NCBI GenBank assembly: GCA_036971475.1
Contig: JBAIZL010000002.1
Location: 172,310,524 to 172,374,523, forward strand
DNA: 64,000 bases
Reading direction: 5' to 3'
From: Prosapia bicincta
Lineage: Eukaryota; Arthropoda; Insecta; Hemiptera; Cercopidae
Numbering within the stretch: the first letter of the stretch is position 1; each line of letters begins with the position of its first letter. The notes under the pieces were generated by a model, which saw only the letters and a list, made by a program, of their open reading frames with translations, was not told the DNA's origin and made no database searches. Shown piece after piece: positions 54,004 through 64,000 of this stretch. The position numbers and the translations under genes were made by a program.

Positions 54004-54260
54004 TTAACTGAAAAAGAGAGAAGCTAAGATCTGACCTTTACACTTAGGATCGCTCCTCGTTCCAGGTAGATTTCCACCATCTTCTTCCTCTAGATAGTTG
54101 TTTGGGGTGTTGCCATCTTGGAAGTGAAGTGCTCTCCTTGTCCAAATGAAAGCGTCCCTTTCTGCCAAGTCCTTTGTCGATGGCGTCCCTTGTATGTTGT
54201 CGTAGTAAACTTTTATATCCCCATTTCGAAACTTATAAAACTTTGATCTCCCGCTTTCAG
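54004..54260 (-). other. Unidentified open segment, minus strand, 84 codons
   Basis: Open from a TAA at the right to a TAA at the left, without ATG near its start. It reads GRSKFYKFRNGDIKVYYDNI, then QGTPSTKDLAERDAFIWTRR, then ALHFQDGNTPNNYLEEEDGG. Composition is balanced and coding-like, and GC content is well above the flanks. It could be an exon on the opposite strand, part of a retroelement gag or leader, or a chance frame. No family is recognised. Confidence 0.4.
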
Positions 54261-54724
54261 TTTATAAATTACCATTGTTCAATTTAATTAATTTTTGTTT
54301 ATCACTGTTCATTTATAAAAAGTTTAATTTAAAATTTTGAAGTTCAATTTAATTTATATTTTTTTCACTATTTACTGTTTTAAAGAATTTTTGAAGCACT
54401 GTCCTTTATAAATTATTTTATTTGCTCTAATAAATTTTTACATTGTTCCCCTTTTCACACTCACAAACTTCTGAGAACGCCACCAGGTCGATGTTAACTT
54501 TGGAAACCACTTTTGGAGAAATTCCTTCCTCCAGAAGAGTTCCAGAACACTCGCAGCTACATAACAGTGACGACCGCTCACGCCTTTAGCCCTGCATAGT
54601 TATTTCTTCATTTACGAATTACAAACTTTCAAACAAAGCTTTATAACCTGGAGCGAACTCACCATACCTGTTATCTCTTCGGAATCTTAAGTAACGCTGG
54701 TGCTCCCACCCCGATTTGGCCTGT

Positions 54725-55029
54725 TCATTCCTTAAGCGTCTTCCGCTCTCCCCATGTTTTCGACAAATCAGGTGGCTCTAAAATGACGTTATGGACATCA
54801 GGTGATTTAACCGTCGTTTTATCTACCTTTCCCAAGCTTGACGAATCTCGATCCAAGCCGATCGATAATCATGCCTGTTTCTTTAATTGTGGCTTAACTC
54901 TTTTATTTGGCGTTTTCACGGTTTTTGATACTGGGCATTTCTTTTCAAAATCAGCGTCTCCTCGAATGTCGATGATGGTTGTAGGTGTATTTTGAGCTTT
55001 TCTCCCTTTTCCTATGTAATTTTCGTGTT
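54725..55029 (-). other. Unidentified open segment, minus strand, one internal TGA
   Basis: Reads KGRKAQNTPTTIIDIRGDAD, then FEKKCPVSKTVKTPNKRVKP, then after one in-frame TGA (54869-54871) LSIGLDRDSSSLGKVDKTTV and EPPDLSKTWGERKTLKE. Lys/Thr/Pro-rich, like a gag or disordered nuclear region. No zinc knuckle or protease motif was seen. The plus strand has an overlapping open frame of less plausible composition. Together with 54004-54260 it may belong to one unclassified element or gene on the minus strand. Confidence 0.35.
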
Positions 55030-55178
55030 CTTAAAAATATACTAAAACCCTTATCCCTGCTGATGGCTTAGTTTTCTTTCAATTTATCCCTTTAATTTTT
55101 GATATCCTACCCTTTGGTCATTTTACCCCTCTTTCTCTCTTTATCTATTGCTTACTTAACTTACTTAAAAAACACGAA

Positions 55179-55308
55179 ATTTCAATAGAATTGCGACGGT
55201 AATTGGAGAGCCCTAGATTGCCCGTCGCAGCATGTGTAACTATATTGGGGAAATTTATACAAAATTTATCATCATTTTACACTTAATGGGGCGTCTTTCT
55301 ATTGAAAT
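55179..55308. repeat. Nested inverted repeats
   Basis: ATTTCAATAGAA (55179-55190) is inverted at 55297-55308, and inside it TGCGACGG pairs with CCGTCGCA around AATTGGAGAGCCCTAGATTG. It is GC-rich against an AT-rich background and may be the boundary of the unclassified region to its left. Confidence 0.5.
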
Positions 55309-56400
55309 ACTGTTGGTTTTGAAAATGTTTTAAAAATATTGTAGTTTATTAAAGTAAAGAAATTGACACTTACCAAATTTATAATCTTGATGAAACTTGA
55401 CATCTTTACCGGCATGATGCTTCTGAGAAAACCTTACTAAGTTCCCACTCGATGAAAAACACTAAACAGGCTTCATTGACACTCATTTACAAGGCACAGA
55501 GAGAATATTGATAAGTAGGTTTTATTAGAGAATTAGTTTTTTTTGATATTTTTAATTCTGAAGAAGAAACATTACTCAAGTAAAATTGTATGAAAGTAGT
55601 AACATATTAAACTGTACATTTCCTAGTAAACATGGTACTTTATCTATCTATATTACCTCTTTGTAATAGTTTTTTTTTTGTTTACTACAGATTTTTTATT
55701 TTTAAACAATCTGACTTCAGTTAGTCTGAATTAAATCTCAAAATTCAGCTTGTGAATGTAAAAGATATTAATAAATTCATATGGCAGTACTGTCCTGCTA
55801 ATTTAGTCCCTTTGGCACCAAACCCTTGCCGACTAAACAGCTGTGTATTATAAATCCTGTAGAGATATCTAGCCTCATTGAAGTACAGTCCAGTACAATC
55901 AGTTATACTGTAGCGTTAACATAGCGTTCAAATCAGATATTCAGGTTTGGGCATACATTTTATTTTGAAAATTTTATTATACTGGATAATGTGCCCAACT
56001 TAAGGAAAAGGACTTATTCTAAAGTTGTCCAACTAACTTGCAAAAGAATGGTATCAACATTATAGATGGTTTTGATAAGTTGTGATAGTATCTATGAACA
56101 GTTTTTATATAAATTTAAAATATTCAATAATTAGTTATGTCAGTTCTATGGTTGAACCTTTTTGTTTTTATGTGTGTTTTATTTTTTGTTGTGTTTTTTA
56201 TATGTGTATATTGTTGTTCTCTCAGTTTTGTACTGTTTTGAATTATATTTTAGACGAATTTATGACTCACATCATTTTGGTGAGTTATCTTATTAGGTTT
56301 TTGACTAAAATTTCATTGAATTTTTTAAAAAAGTTTTATATATTTGTTGAAAGTGTACTTTTATTTCATAAGCATATTTATATATGCAACGTAAATTTGT
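55309..56400. other. Intron sequence, nothing recognised
   Basis: AT-rich. The T-rich frame at 56082-56429 looks like low-complexity sequence rather than a gene. Confidence 0.45.
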
Positions 56401-56460
56401 TTTCACACTTGATAAGGGTAACAAATTAGTTGTCAAAACGTTGCACTAAAGAAATAAACT
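56401..56460 (+). repeat. Possible retroelement 3' end
   Basis: CTTGATAAGGGTAACAAATT then AGTTGTCAAAACGTTGCACT and AAAGAAATAAA resemble the TGATAAGGG...AAACGTTG...AATAAA ends of some non-LTR elements. The T-rich sequence before it could be a 3' UTR. No coding was found. Confidence 0.35.
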
Positions 56461-57189
56461 TATGACGATATTCGATCTGCTTATCATTTATTCAAATATT
56501 AAGAAGTCGATCTAGTGATATGTTTGCCAACCTTATTAATTTCAGTATCTTCAAATGACCATTTGTTAGTATTGGCAGCTGAGAGATATTACTTTAATAA
56601 CGTTCAAAACAAATACTGCATTTAACTCGTAGCAAGAAGGACGTCATGTATTGTAAAGTAATTGGCAGAGAGATGTTGTTCTTTATTCATCTTTATGAAT
56701 GTGCTAAATTAAGTATATTTTTTGTTCAGTATTAATATAGGCCTTCATATATTTCTTTTCCACAATAAAACTGCTCAATGAACTGGGAACTACTTTTACC
56801 AAGTGCTGGGTCATGTTTCTGTGTAGGTAAGGAAGTATGGGAATGTGATTAGAAACCAGTACCCAAGCAGAACTATCCTAGAGTTAGGATACTAAAACCA
56901 ACTCTATATGGAAAGAGGAGGGTTACGTTCCACATAAAAAATGTTAACATTTATTCCAGCTATAAACCTACTGTATACTTGTAACACAGTATGGTATTTT
57001 TATGTACTACATAATTACATATATATTTTTATTGTTTATTTATGTGTTTCTTCAATCGGAAAACAGGAAAATTAAATATGCGCGCTTACACACAGACACA
57101 CATTCTTTATTGTTAAACACTATCCACAAAGTTTTAAACACCTAATTTTAGACCAATATCTTTTAAACATTGTTAATTTTATACCCATA
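56461..57189. other. Intron sequence leading into a Tigger relic
   Basis: No gene seen. GAGGGTTACGTTCCACAT near 56928 resembles sub-terminal Tigger sequence and may mark the far end of the relic to the right. Confidence 0.4.
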
Positions 57190-58603
57190 ATAATAATACC
57201 AATTCTAAAAAGGAACCAATTTCAGAAACGGCTAATGCTGTTTCCCTAATCATATATTTCACCGATAGATTTTAAGGTCAACTGTGGTGAAACATTTTTA
57301 CGATGTCTATGCAAGATAGACACGGATTCGGTAATTAGTTCTTCCAACTCTTCCCTCGTCAAATCTTGGTGCAATTTTCAAAAAAATTGTCGACACTTCA
57401 CTGTTAATGTCTTAAAATCCTTCATTGTTAATTAATGAGCTATTGAGACAATATCAGTCCCTAGCACTACAGCACAGCTGAACAGTCAAACAATCCATTG
57501 CAGCTTTAAACCCTGAGCAGATTTCCCCTTGTTAGGTAAGAAAGTTTGTGAAGGCATTCTTTTCCAAAACAGTCCCGTCTCATCCGAGTTAAAAACCTTA
57601 TCGACTCTGTAGCATTTTTTCCGAAATAAGATTTTTAAAATGCGTAGAAAATGAATTGATGGTTTTGTGATCCACTGATGCTGATTCACCAACAATTTTT
57701 ACTTTAGGAAGAGAAAACCGTCTCTTCCAAACCACCCTTTATTTGTTGAAAATGTACTGTCAGTACAAATTATTCATACAAACGCCTAGCTTTTTCACGA
57801 ATAAAAATTGAACTCAGAGGCATCCTTTTTTGTAATTGAACTTCTAGTCCCACACTTAAAACCTTTTCAATTTTTTCGAAGTTGTTAGTCCCTTTTCTGA
57901 CACACCTTATATTTTCTTCATTTTTCTTTATGTAGCGCACCATTGACTTGATAATGCTAAAATGCTTTGCAACAGACGCTATGGTTTCACCATATTTTAA
58001 TTTATCTAGAAGGTTAATTCCCTTAATCAACCGTATAAAGTTGTTTTGCCTTTTCTTGTCCCTATCAATGTTTGATTATGTCATGGCTTGGATAAACAAT
58101 TTAAGGGAAAAGATAAAACTAAACAAAAAAATTCATTAAACAATTTCACAAGTAGGCGTGACGTTTCCAAAACTACAACACATGACAAGCAAATGCGATA
58201 CCTGTTTGGTAACTACTGGGAAACAAAATCAGAGTTAGTTACTACCAGATACGATTATCGATGTTTGAATTTCGAAAACTATTAAATTTTCAGTAAGTAA
58301 ACAGAAGTGATGCTAAACCTATGTATAGAGTTGGATGCAAGCACCGGAGCCTATCTTTTGTGTAGTAGGGTAAGTAGTGTATAATATAACGGATGTTTGG
58401 AGAATCATCAGATTTCTTTTGATAAGTAACTACAGTACTGTACAAAATAAAAAGACACATTATCCTACAATTTGCTCAGTAGCTATACTGTCTTTATTGT
58501 ATTTTTAAAACTACGATACATGTTAGCAGGATATCACGTAATTTTGTCAACTGCGAATACCAAACTCACGCATACCGAACCCGCAAATAGCGAGGGACTA
58601 CTG
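57190..58603 (-). pseudogene. Tigger-like transposon with internally deleted transposase
   Basis: The right end, read on the minus strand, is CAGTAGTCCCTCGCTATTTG, a typical Tigger end with TA outside it. The minus strand at 58030-57770 encodes the CENP-B-type HTH (LLDKLKYGETIASVAKHFSI, then KNEENIR and KRMPLSSIFIREKARRLYE). 57695-57486 encodes VFNSDETGLFWKRMPSQTFL, containing the first catalytic Asp. Just after KGKSAQGLKLQ the catalytic core is missing. The sequence resumes at about 57420-57330 with DFKTLT and DLTREELEELITES, a C-terminal block. Stops and frameshifts separate the parts. Nonfunctional. Confidence 0.85.
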
Positions 58604-59570
58604 TAGTATGTTATTATGACCAAATAGTAGAAGCTCTATACAAATTTGACATATAAATCTACAACTGAGAATTATGCCACACCTCCTTACTGCCGGTATT
58701 ACCAAATATACACACTCTTTCTTCGGCAATACCGGGAGTAAGGAGGCGTGGCCCCCGATTACTTACCGCTGCCACTAGTCAGGGCACTGAAATAAAGGTC
58801 ATCATCAGTCACAATCACTTGAATGTCACTAGTGTTACATGATTTAATGAAAAAAACAAATGCTTTTGTGGTTCTTATCTGAAGATGACCAATAGTGAAA
58901 AACATTTTTGTATGGGAATTTAGAGCACCAGGATTGTGAAATGAATTATGTTTTTAAATAAAAGAAAATAATTCAAGTCATGATAATATACTAAATGCAT
59001 CTGAATCATATCCAGTAACAGCAAGATTACTTTTCAATTATTTCACCGTTTGTTACATAGCAAAGTATCTGGTAATGAACATAATTTAATTTGAATGAGA
59101 AATTTAGATGAAAAGCTTTAAAAAGTTTCTCTTTTTCCAATGAAAATGTTAGATAATGAGCAATGAAATACAATAATCATTTAGAAAAATTAATCTATAC
59201 ATTTCGAACAGGATATTTTTGTATGCCCATATACACCAAATAAAATTATTTATTGAGGTGAAAAATAACAAGTAATAAATAGATCTTAATAGAACTCCAT
59301 GAATTTGATTGACTTCATAGTACATGAAGGTTTTCAGCAAAGAATTACAGCCAAGTAACTGGATGAAAAAAATCTGCAGTGTGTTGATTGATTAACCCCT
59401 AAATCATTATAAAACGGTTATATTATAGGGACAGTTGATATCATGGGATTCATGAGTGTATATTGCTTACTTTTTCTTTGGCTCACTACATTTTTACCAT
59501 CTGTTGTCAGACATTAGCTTTGAGATGAACAAATTAATTATTAATCATATTTACCCTCACAGAGATTATT
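58604..59570. other. Intron sequence with one strong hairpin
   Basis: AT-rich apart from the hairpin at 58676-58752, listed separately. Confidence 0.5.
58676..58752. repeat. 28-bp-arm hairpin
   Basis: GCCACACCTCCTTACTGCCG then GTATTACC (58676-58703) pairs with 58725-58752 (GGCAATACCGGGAGTAAGGA then GGCGTGGC) with three mismatches and a 21-nt loop. GC content is far above its surroundings. It may be a tiny fold-back element or a microRNA-like precursor, with no direct evidence for either. Confidence 0.75.
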
Positions 59571-60140
59571 GTTAAATAAAAGCAGTTGTCTTGCGAGTCA
59601 GGTAAAACTATTTATTTATACAGGCAATGTTTCAAAAAAAGCTGTGCTATCTTCTTCAGGCCTACAATACATAAGTACACAGTTAAAATTACCTACAATA
59701 ATGACAATAGTTCACAAATAAACATACCTACAATGAAATTTCTAATAGTTATAAAACACTACATAAACCTCTAAAATTGGTGACGTGTTTTATTCCTAAC
59801 TTGTATGTGATTGTAACTATAGTAGTGGTTAGGCGGTTTTTATGATTTTGTTAAATTAAATATGTAATAGTTTGTAATTGTTATGTTAATAATATTTTAA
59901 AAAATTATATTTTTGACTTTACCAATTTTAGAGGTTTATGTAGTCTCATATTTATAAGAAAATTCATTGTAGCTATTCTTGTAGCTAGTTCATTGTGAAC
60001 TATTGTTATTATTATTGGTAATTTTAATTGTGTACTTATGTATTGTATGGCCTGAAGACGGTAATGTATCCGTTATTGAAACGTTTGCTGCATAAATAAA
60101 TAGTTGTATCTGACTCGCAAGACAACTGCTTTTACTTGAC
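59571..60140. repeat. Large palindrome of retroelement tails (210-bp arms)
   Basis: Arms 59571-59780 and 59932-60140 around a 151-bp AT-rich centre, more diverged than the other palindromes. The right arm carries GCCTGAAGACGGTAATGTAT then CCGTTATTGAAACGTTTGCT, a CTGAAGA box, hairpin (ACGG/CCGT) and GAAACG, the common 3' tail layout. The left arm carries the same in inverse. No open frame. The right end lies 100 bp before exon D. Confidence 0.85.
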
Positions 60141-60240
60141 TAAAATATTGTTTTTTTCCAATCAAACAATTATCTACTGCTCTATTACATGATGATACTA
60201 TGTCGATATTAGTTAAAATGTATGATTTTTTTAAACCCAG

Positions 60241-60431
60241 AACACCCAGAAGTATCACGCAGATTGTTGCTAGAAGAATTTGAGAGCGAGTGTAAATTAA
60301 AAGATATTGCAGATTCTCTAACCAGACCACGGCATCGCCGTCTCACCAGTCCAGCAGTAACACCTCCACCTGCTACAAACCCGTCTAATCAAGAGCCTAC
60401 AAGGGATGGTGATACCACCTCTCACAAACAG
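60241..60431 (+). CDS. Exon D of unrecognised charged, Pro-rich protein
   Basis: A 191-bp exon (phase 1 in, phase 0 out) after TTTTTTTAAACCCAG and before GTATAC. With the borrowed base it encodes EHPEVSRRLLLEEFESECKL, then KDIADSLTRPRHRRLTSPAV, then TPPPATNPSNQEPTRDGDTT and SHKQ. The first third has amphipathic, helix-like character (LLLEEFESECKLKDIADSL); the rest is Pro/Thr-rich with SP and TP sites. It has a good pyrimidine tract and a clear coding composition jump. It is the most convincing exon by sequence. No domain is recognised. Confidence 0.75.
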
Positions 60432-60764
60432 GTATACCTGGTTTTGCTATAACATTACTTTTATTGTAATATTTTAATGTTTGATCTTTAAATTTACATT
60501 ACATCCAGTGAATTATGGTTTAAGTAGAAAATGACTCCTCCTGAAACATCATAAAGTGGATGTCTTTCAAAATTATAAGGATAATACCTACATTTACTAA
60601 CATTTTTGTATTTTAAGAGATTAACTTTAGAATAATCCTTAACACAACGCCCTCTATCTGCCACCCTCCATAGTTCAGAAAGGACTTGCACCTGAGGATT
60701 TAAAACTAAATTTTCTGGTAAGAAAGCCAATGAAATTTTGTCTCAAGAATATTATTTATTGTTT
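60432..60764. other. Intron or downstream sequence
   Basis: No supported feature. A minus-strand frame at 60494-60730 has no recognised content. Confidence 0.4.
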
Positions 60765-61138
60765 AATAACATTAATTATACAACATACAAATAAATAACA
60801 TTAACTATATGGCATACAAATAAATAACATTAACTATATGACATACAAATAAATAACATTAACTATGTGACATACAAATAAATAACATTAACTGTATGGC
60901 ATACAAATAAATAACATTGACTATTTCACATACAAATAAATAACTTTAACTATATGGCATAAAATAAATAACATAACTATATAACATACAAATAAATAAC
61001 ATTAACTACATGACATACAAATAAATAACATTAAATATACTACATACAAATAAATAACATTAAATATACTACATACAAATAAATAACATTAACTACATGA
61101 CATATAAATAAATAACATTAACTATATGACATACAAAT
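60765..61138. repeat. 29-bp tandem repeat, about 13 copies
   Basis: The unit TAACATTAACTATATGGCAT then ACAAATAAA recurs every 29 bp (for example at 60796 and 60825) with point differences and small deletions. Confidence 0.9.
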
Positions 61139-61839
61139 ACATGTTGTATATATATTTAGCACCATCAATCAATAATATACACATGATAAAAAAAATCTGA
61201 CATGCAAAAATGTCTGACATATGCAACATTTAAATTAATAAAATTTATCATTAACAAAAAATGATGAAATTATATCATTTATAATGAAAATTAAATGACA
61301 AATTCTTGTTTATTCTCATGTAAAACTCATATTGAAATAATTACTACTTTTTTATTAGGTATTTACATTTTAACATATTTATGACAGAGAGCTCATTGTC
61401 ATACCTTCGGCTTTTCAGTTATTCTGCATACTAAGTTTCCACTTATCATATATATTCATTTAAACAATTTTTTTTAATACACAGATGAAACTGTCTCTAG
61501 TGGTCTAAAGTTGTTAATAGTAACTTAGATGTTTAATACTTTGGTCTTTTCCTGCTTTTGAGGTATATATATTGTCGTCCTCTGTAATATATCTAATGAG
61601 AACATTATTTATTTCTGTTAAAGTGAAATTGTAGAAAATTCTTTGATTCTCACGAATACCAACTAACTTTGGGACTAGCCGCACCTACTAAGAGGGAGTT
61701 GGCGTACCTAGGGGTACCTCAGACAAACATATACACTACTAATAATACTTGCTTCATGGTTATACACTTTATTAAACTTTCTACAAACACCACAATCTTC
61801 ACATATTAACACTCCCATCTTCACTGTAGGGATTTTTGA
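61139..61839. other. AT-rich DNA, nothing recognised
   Basis: GC content rises near 61670-61720 (GGGACTAGCCGCACCTACTA), possibly the beginning of the LINE leader. No assignment. Confidence 0.4.
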
Positions 61840-62301
61840 CTGACCAGAACCGTTGTGCGTTGGGAGTGCTGAAAAAGTCAGAGCTTAAGAAACTCTGGTC
61901 TGGGATGCTGATGTGAGCTTGCTCTGCTGAGACGTAAGCGCGGTTACTGGTCTGCCAGCAGCTTCAGCCCTCGGTCAGGGAGTGTCCGCGGTGCACAGGT
62001 GTTGGAGCCTGTGCACAGTATTTGATTGCTCGACTAATGCCCATCCAGTCAAGCTAAGGAGAAAAGCTATGGGCCTCAGAGTTGTGAGGGTTGGAATGAT
62101 ATTTATGTGATCCAAGGGTGTACCCATTCCTATAGTCTCGCCCGAAGTGCCCGACACAATGGCTGGCATAAAAATCATTTATGAACACTAAAACCCCGTC
62201 CAATAGTATTAGTTTGAAGAGGACACGTCAGGATTAACCTGATGAGCCTAAGATTGATGAGGGGAGTAAAACGATGATGGTGGCAACGTCACAGACATTG
62301 C

Positions 62302-63319
62302 CATCTCCAAAGGTCTGGTAACTTCCATTAAAAAATTAAGGAATGGGACACTATTTGTTGCAATATGTAGCGATAAACAAACGAGTTATCTTTCAAGTAT
62401 GCCCTTTTTTGTACAGGTCAAGGTATCTGTAGTTCCTCATAGAACCTTGAATTCCTCAAGGGGGTAATCACATGTAGAGATTTGATGAACGTCTCTGTTG
62501 ACGATATCAAGTCTGAACTGCTTCTCAATCAGTTATGGACGTCGTGCCTATCATGGAGACTAACAACGGCGTCTTTTATTCTTATATTTGGCAAACCTAA
62601 AATTCCCGATTTTATATGCGCAAGTTACCAAAGACTTTCAGTAAGACCATATGTGCCTAACACCCAGGGTGATCATTTAATTGTCCTACATTTAAGGAGG
62701 AAAAGTCAATCCTTGGCATTATGACTAAGGAGAAGATATCATTTTTAGAGGCAAGGAAAATTTATAGGTCTACTTAACCAAAGGTTGATGGTAGGATATA
62801 CGCCGCTACTGTGACCGCTGTCAAAGTCATCCTGTGAGAACTGTACTGACCTGACGAAAAAAATAGAAGTACTTACAGAACAAGTAACTCACCTTTTTTT
62901 GTTGGTCACTATTAGCACATCTTTAAATTTGGTACAACATGCAAATACCTCAAGTCCTTTACCGACCTCTCCTGCGGGAGGGCTTAGTGTATGAAGTAAG
63001 TTTTTGATCGACACTTTCAGTTCGACTCAAACAAATTTACCATCTTCTATTAAGCTTTTTGCATCTAAAATCGTAATGCTCTAAGATGACAAGAGTTGAA
63101 CAAGCCAAATCGGCACCAACAATAACGGGTGCCAAAAAAAAATACTATCAAGGAAGGAATGGTAAAACCAACTCTCCTAAATCTAAAACCTCCTCAGACT
63201 CCATCCCCAAGCAGGTAGATATGGAGTCTGAGAATGCAAAACCTGCGATGTCTAAGAATATCCCAGGCAAGAAAAGAGAGATTACCAATGGGTATCAAGT
63301 AAATCCTTTGCTAAGCTAA
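62302..63319 (+). pseudogene. LINE ORF1 (gag-like) relic
   Basis: Frame 1 reads KGLVTSIKKLRNGTLFVAIC, then VQVKVSVVPHRTLNSSRG, and meets a stop. A shifted frame continues VITCRDLMNVSVDDIKSELL, then LIFGKPKIPDFICASYQRLS and VRPYVPN, the conserved RNA-binding region of ORF1 proteins in I-type LINEs. The CCHC zinc knuckles expected next are deleted. The frame picks up KEKISFLEARKIYRST, and later a Ser/Lys-rich tail at 63086-63319 (MTRVEQAKSAPTITG to KKREITNGYQVN). It acted as a nucleic-acid chaperone in the living element; here it is broken. Confidence 0.75.
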
Positions 63320-63344
63320 TAAATAACCGTCCATCCATGGAGAA

Positions 63345-63585
63345 CTTCTATTTGTTTGAAAAGTCGGGAGGAAGTAGTGGCTACCCACCTTGCATCGGCC
63401 ACTCTTACCTAACTCATGGTTATCTGATGTGTCGTGAGGACCCATCTTTATGTCAGTTCTGGGAATAGTCAGTCATATACTGGTAGATTGTAGGGGTTTG
63501 AAGCATGTTTGCAAGATTTAAAAGACAATGCCATGGCCGTCGACCTTGTCATTGAATTCCTTCGCCACCTAAATATACTTTTTAA
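63345..63585 (+). pseudogene. LINE ORF2 C-terminal relic
   Basis: Across frames it reads REEVVATHLASATLTLTHGY-like sequence, LTHGYLMCREDPSLCQFWE and, after breaks, DLKDNAMAVDLVIEFLRHLN. The GH-x-x-LTHGYL-x-C pattern and the terminal VIEFLRHLNI block are typical of the extreme C-terminus of I-type ORF2 proteins after RNase H. The Cys of the final CxxC appears changed to Trp. All catalytic domains are absent. Confidence 0.65.
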
Positions 63586-64000
63586 AATTTAATATTTGAA
63601 TATTTAAAAAAATTATGAATTACAAATTTATTTATTTATTTATTATAGTATAGAGATATTCATGTTAGTTTGTGTTCAGAGTTTAATTATTCTTACCCTA
63701 TTTATTTTCTACATTAAGTGTTATTTGTTATTGTTATATTGTTTAGTAATTTATGTTCTTTTGTTAATAATTGTGATGTTGTTTTGTTATTTATTGTTAT
63801 GTTTCTCCTTATAGTTATATATTTATTGTTACATATTTATTTTTATATTATTACTGTTATGTTTAAATTTTGTTTATGTTTTATAATTTTTGTATTATTT
63901 AAATTTAATTTATTACTTTGCTTTATCTAAAATATTTTGCTTTGGTTTTGTTGCTGATTGGCGAAGATAACTATAATTGGTTTTTCGCCAGGGAAAAGAA

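Larger units (their letters stand above)
61840..64000 (+). mobile_element. I-superfamily LINE, internally deleted; continues past the window
   Basis: A GC-richer leader (61840-62290) precedes ORF1 relics (about 62302-63319), then a junction near 63340 to the last part of ORF2 (RNase H-distal C-terminus, to about 63585). A T-rich 3' UTR ends with GATTGGCGAAGATAACTATA then ATTGGTTTTTCGCC at 63956-63989. The endonuclease, reverse transcriptase and most of RNase H are missing. Confidence 0.75.

Noticed and set aside
54783..54995. Plus-strand 70-residue open frame
   Set aside because: The opposite strand over the same bases has more plausible charged composition. Neither has proven homology, so only the minus-strand reading is listed, at low confidence.
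63718..63930. T-rich open frame resembling a membrane protein
   Set aside because: It lies in the T-rich 3' UTR of the LINE. The hydrophobic composition follows from T-rich codons.

Overview
This window is AT-rich animal genomic DNA, most likely from an arthropod or another invertebrate. The evidence is long introns with GT/AG splice sites, a 14.9 kb satellite, very long microsatellites, Penelope-like elements (PLEs) with GIY-YIG endonucleases, Tigger/Jerky-type DNA transposons, a piggyBac-type MITE and an I-superfamily LINE. The species cannot be named from the sequence. Nothing suggests bacteria, phage, plasmids or CRISPR.

Layout. 1-6000: AT-rich DNA with a Tigger relic (minus strand, about 2840-3181) and a PLE 3' fragment (4417-5520) split by an (AAT)n tract. 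6002-20905: satellite of about 218 monomers of 68 bp, rearranged by block duplications (5565 bp, 4148 bp = 61 units, 816 bp = 12 units). 23.2-25.3 kb: cluster of fold-back repeats, palindromic PLE tails and broken PLE coding. 29.6-32.9 kb: two nearly identical PLE copies head to head around a 0.64 kb spacer. 33.0-34.2 kb: a CAGTGGCGG-ended DNA transposon and a palindrome of retroelement tails. 34.5-60.4 kb: four exons of a plus-strand host gene. Its introns hold a piggyBac-like MITE, a pogo/Tigger-like element, a 3.27 kb CA/CACG microsatellite, a Mutator-like transposase relic, a Jerky/Tigger element with a PLE inside it, an unidentified region at 52-55.3 kb, a Tigger relic and another palindrome. 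60.8-61.1 kb: 29-bp tandem repeats. 61.8-64.0 kb: an internally deleted LINE.

The only likely functional host gene is the four-exon model. Its intron phases fit exactly (0-1, 1-1, 1-1, 1-0). It encodes a Ser/Pro/Arg-rich, probably disordered protein segment that I do not recognise. All recognised transposon coding sequences carry frameshifts, stops or deletions. The best candidates for something undescribed are the repeated pairing of short retroelement 3' tails into palindromes (23.86, 33.95, 47.9 and 59.57 kb), the superblock structure of the 68-bp satellite, and the very long alternating pyrimidine-purine tract at 42.7-46.0 kb.
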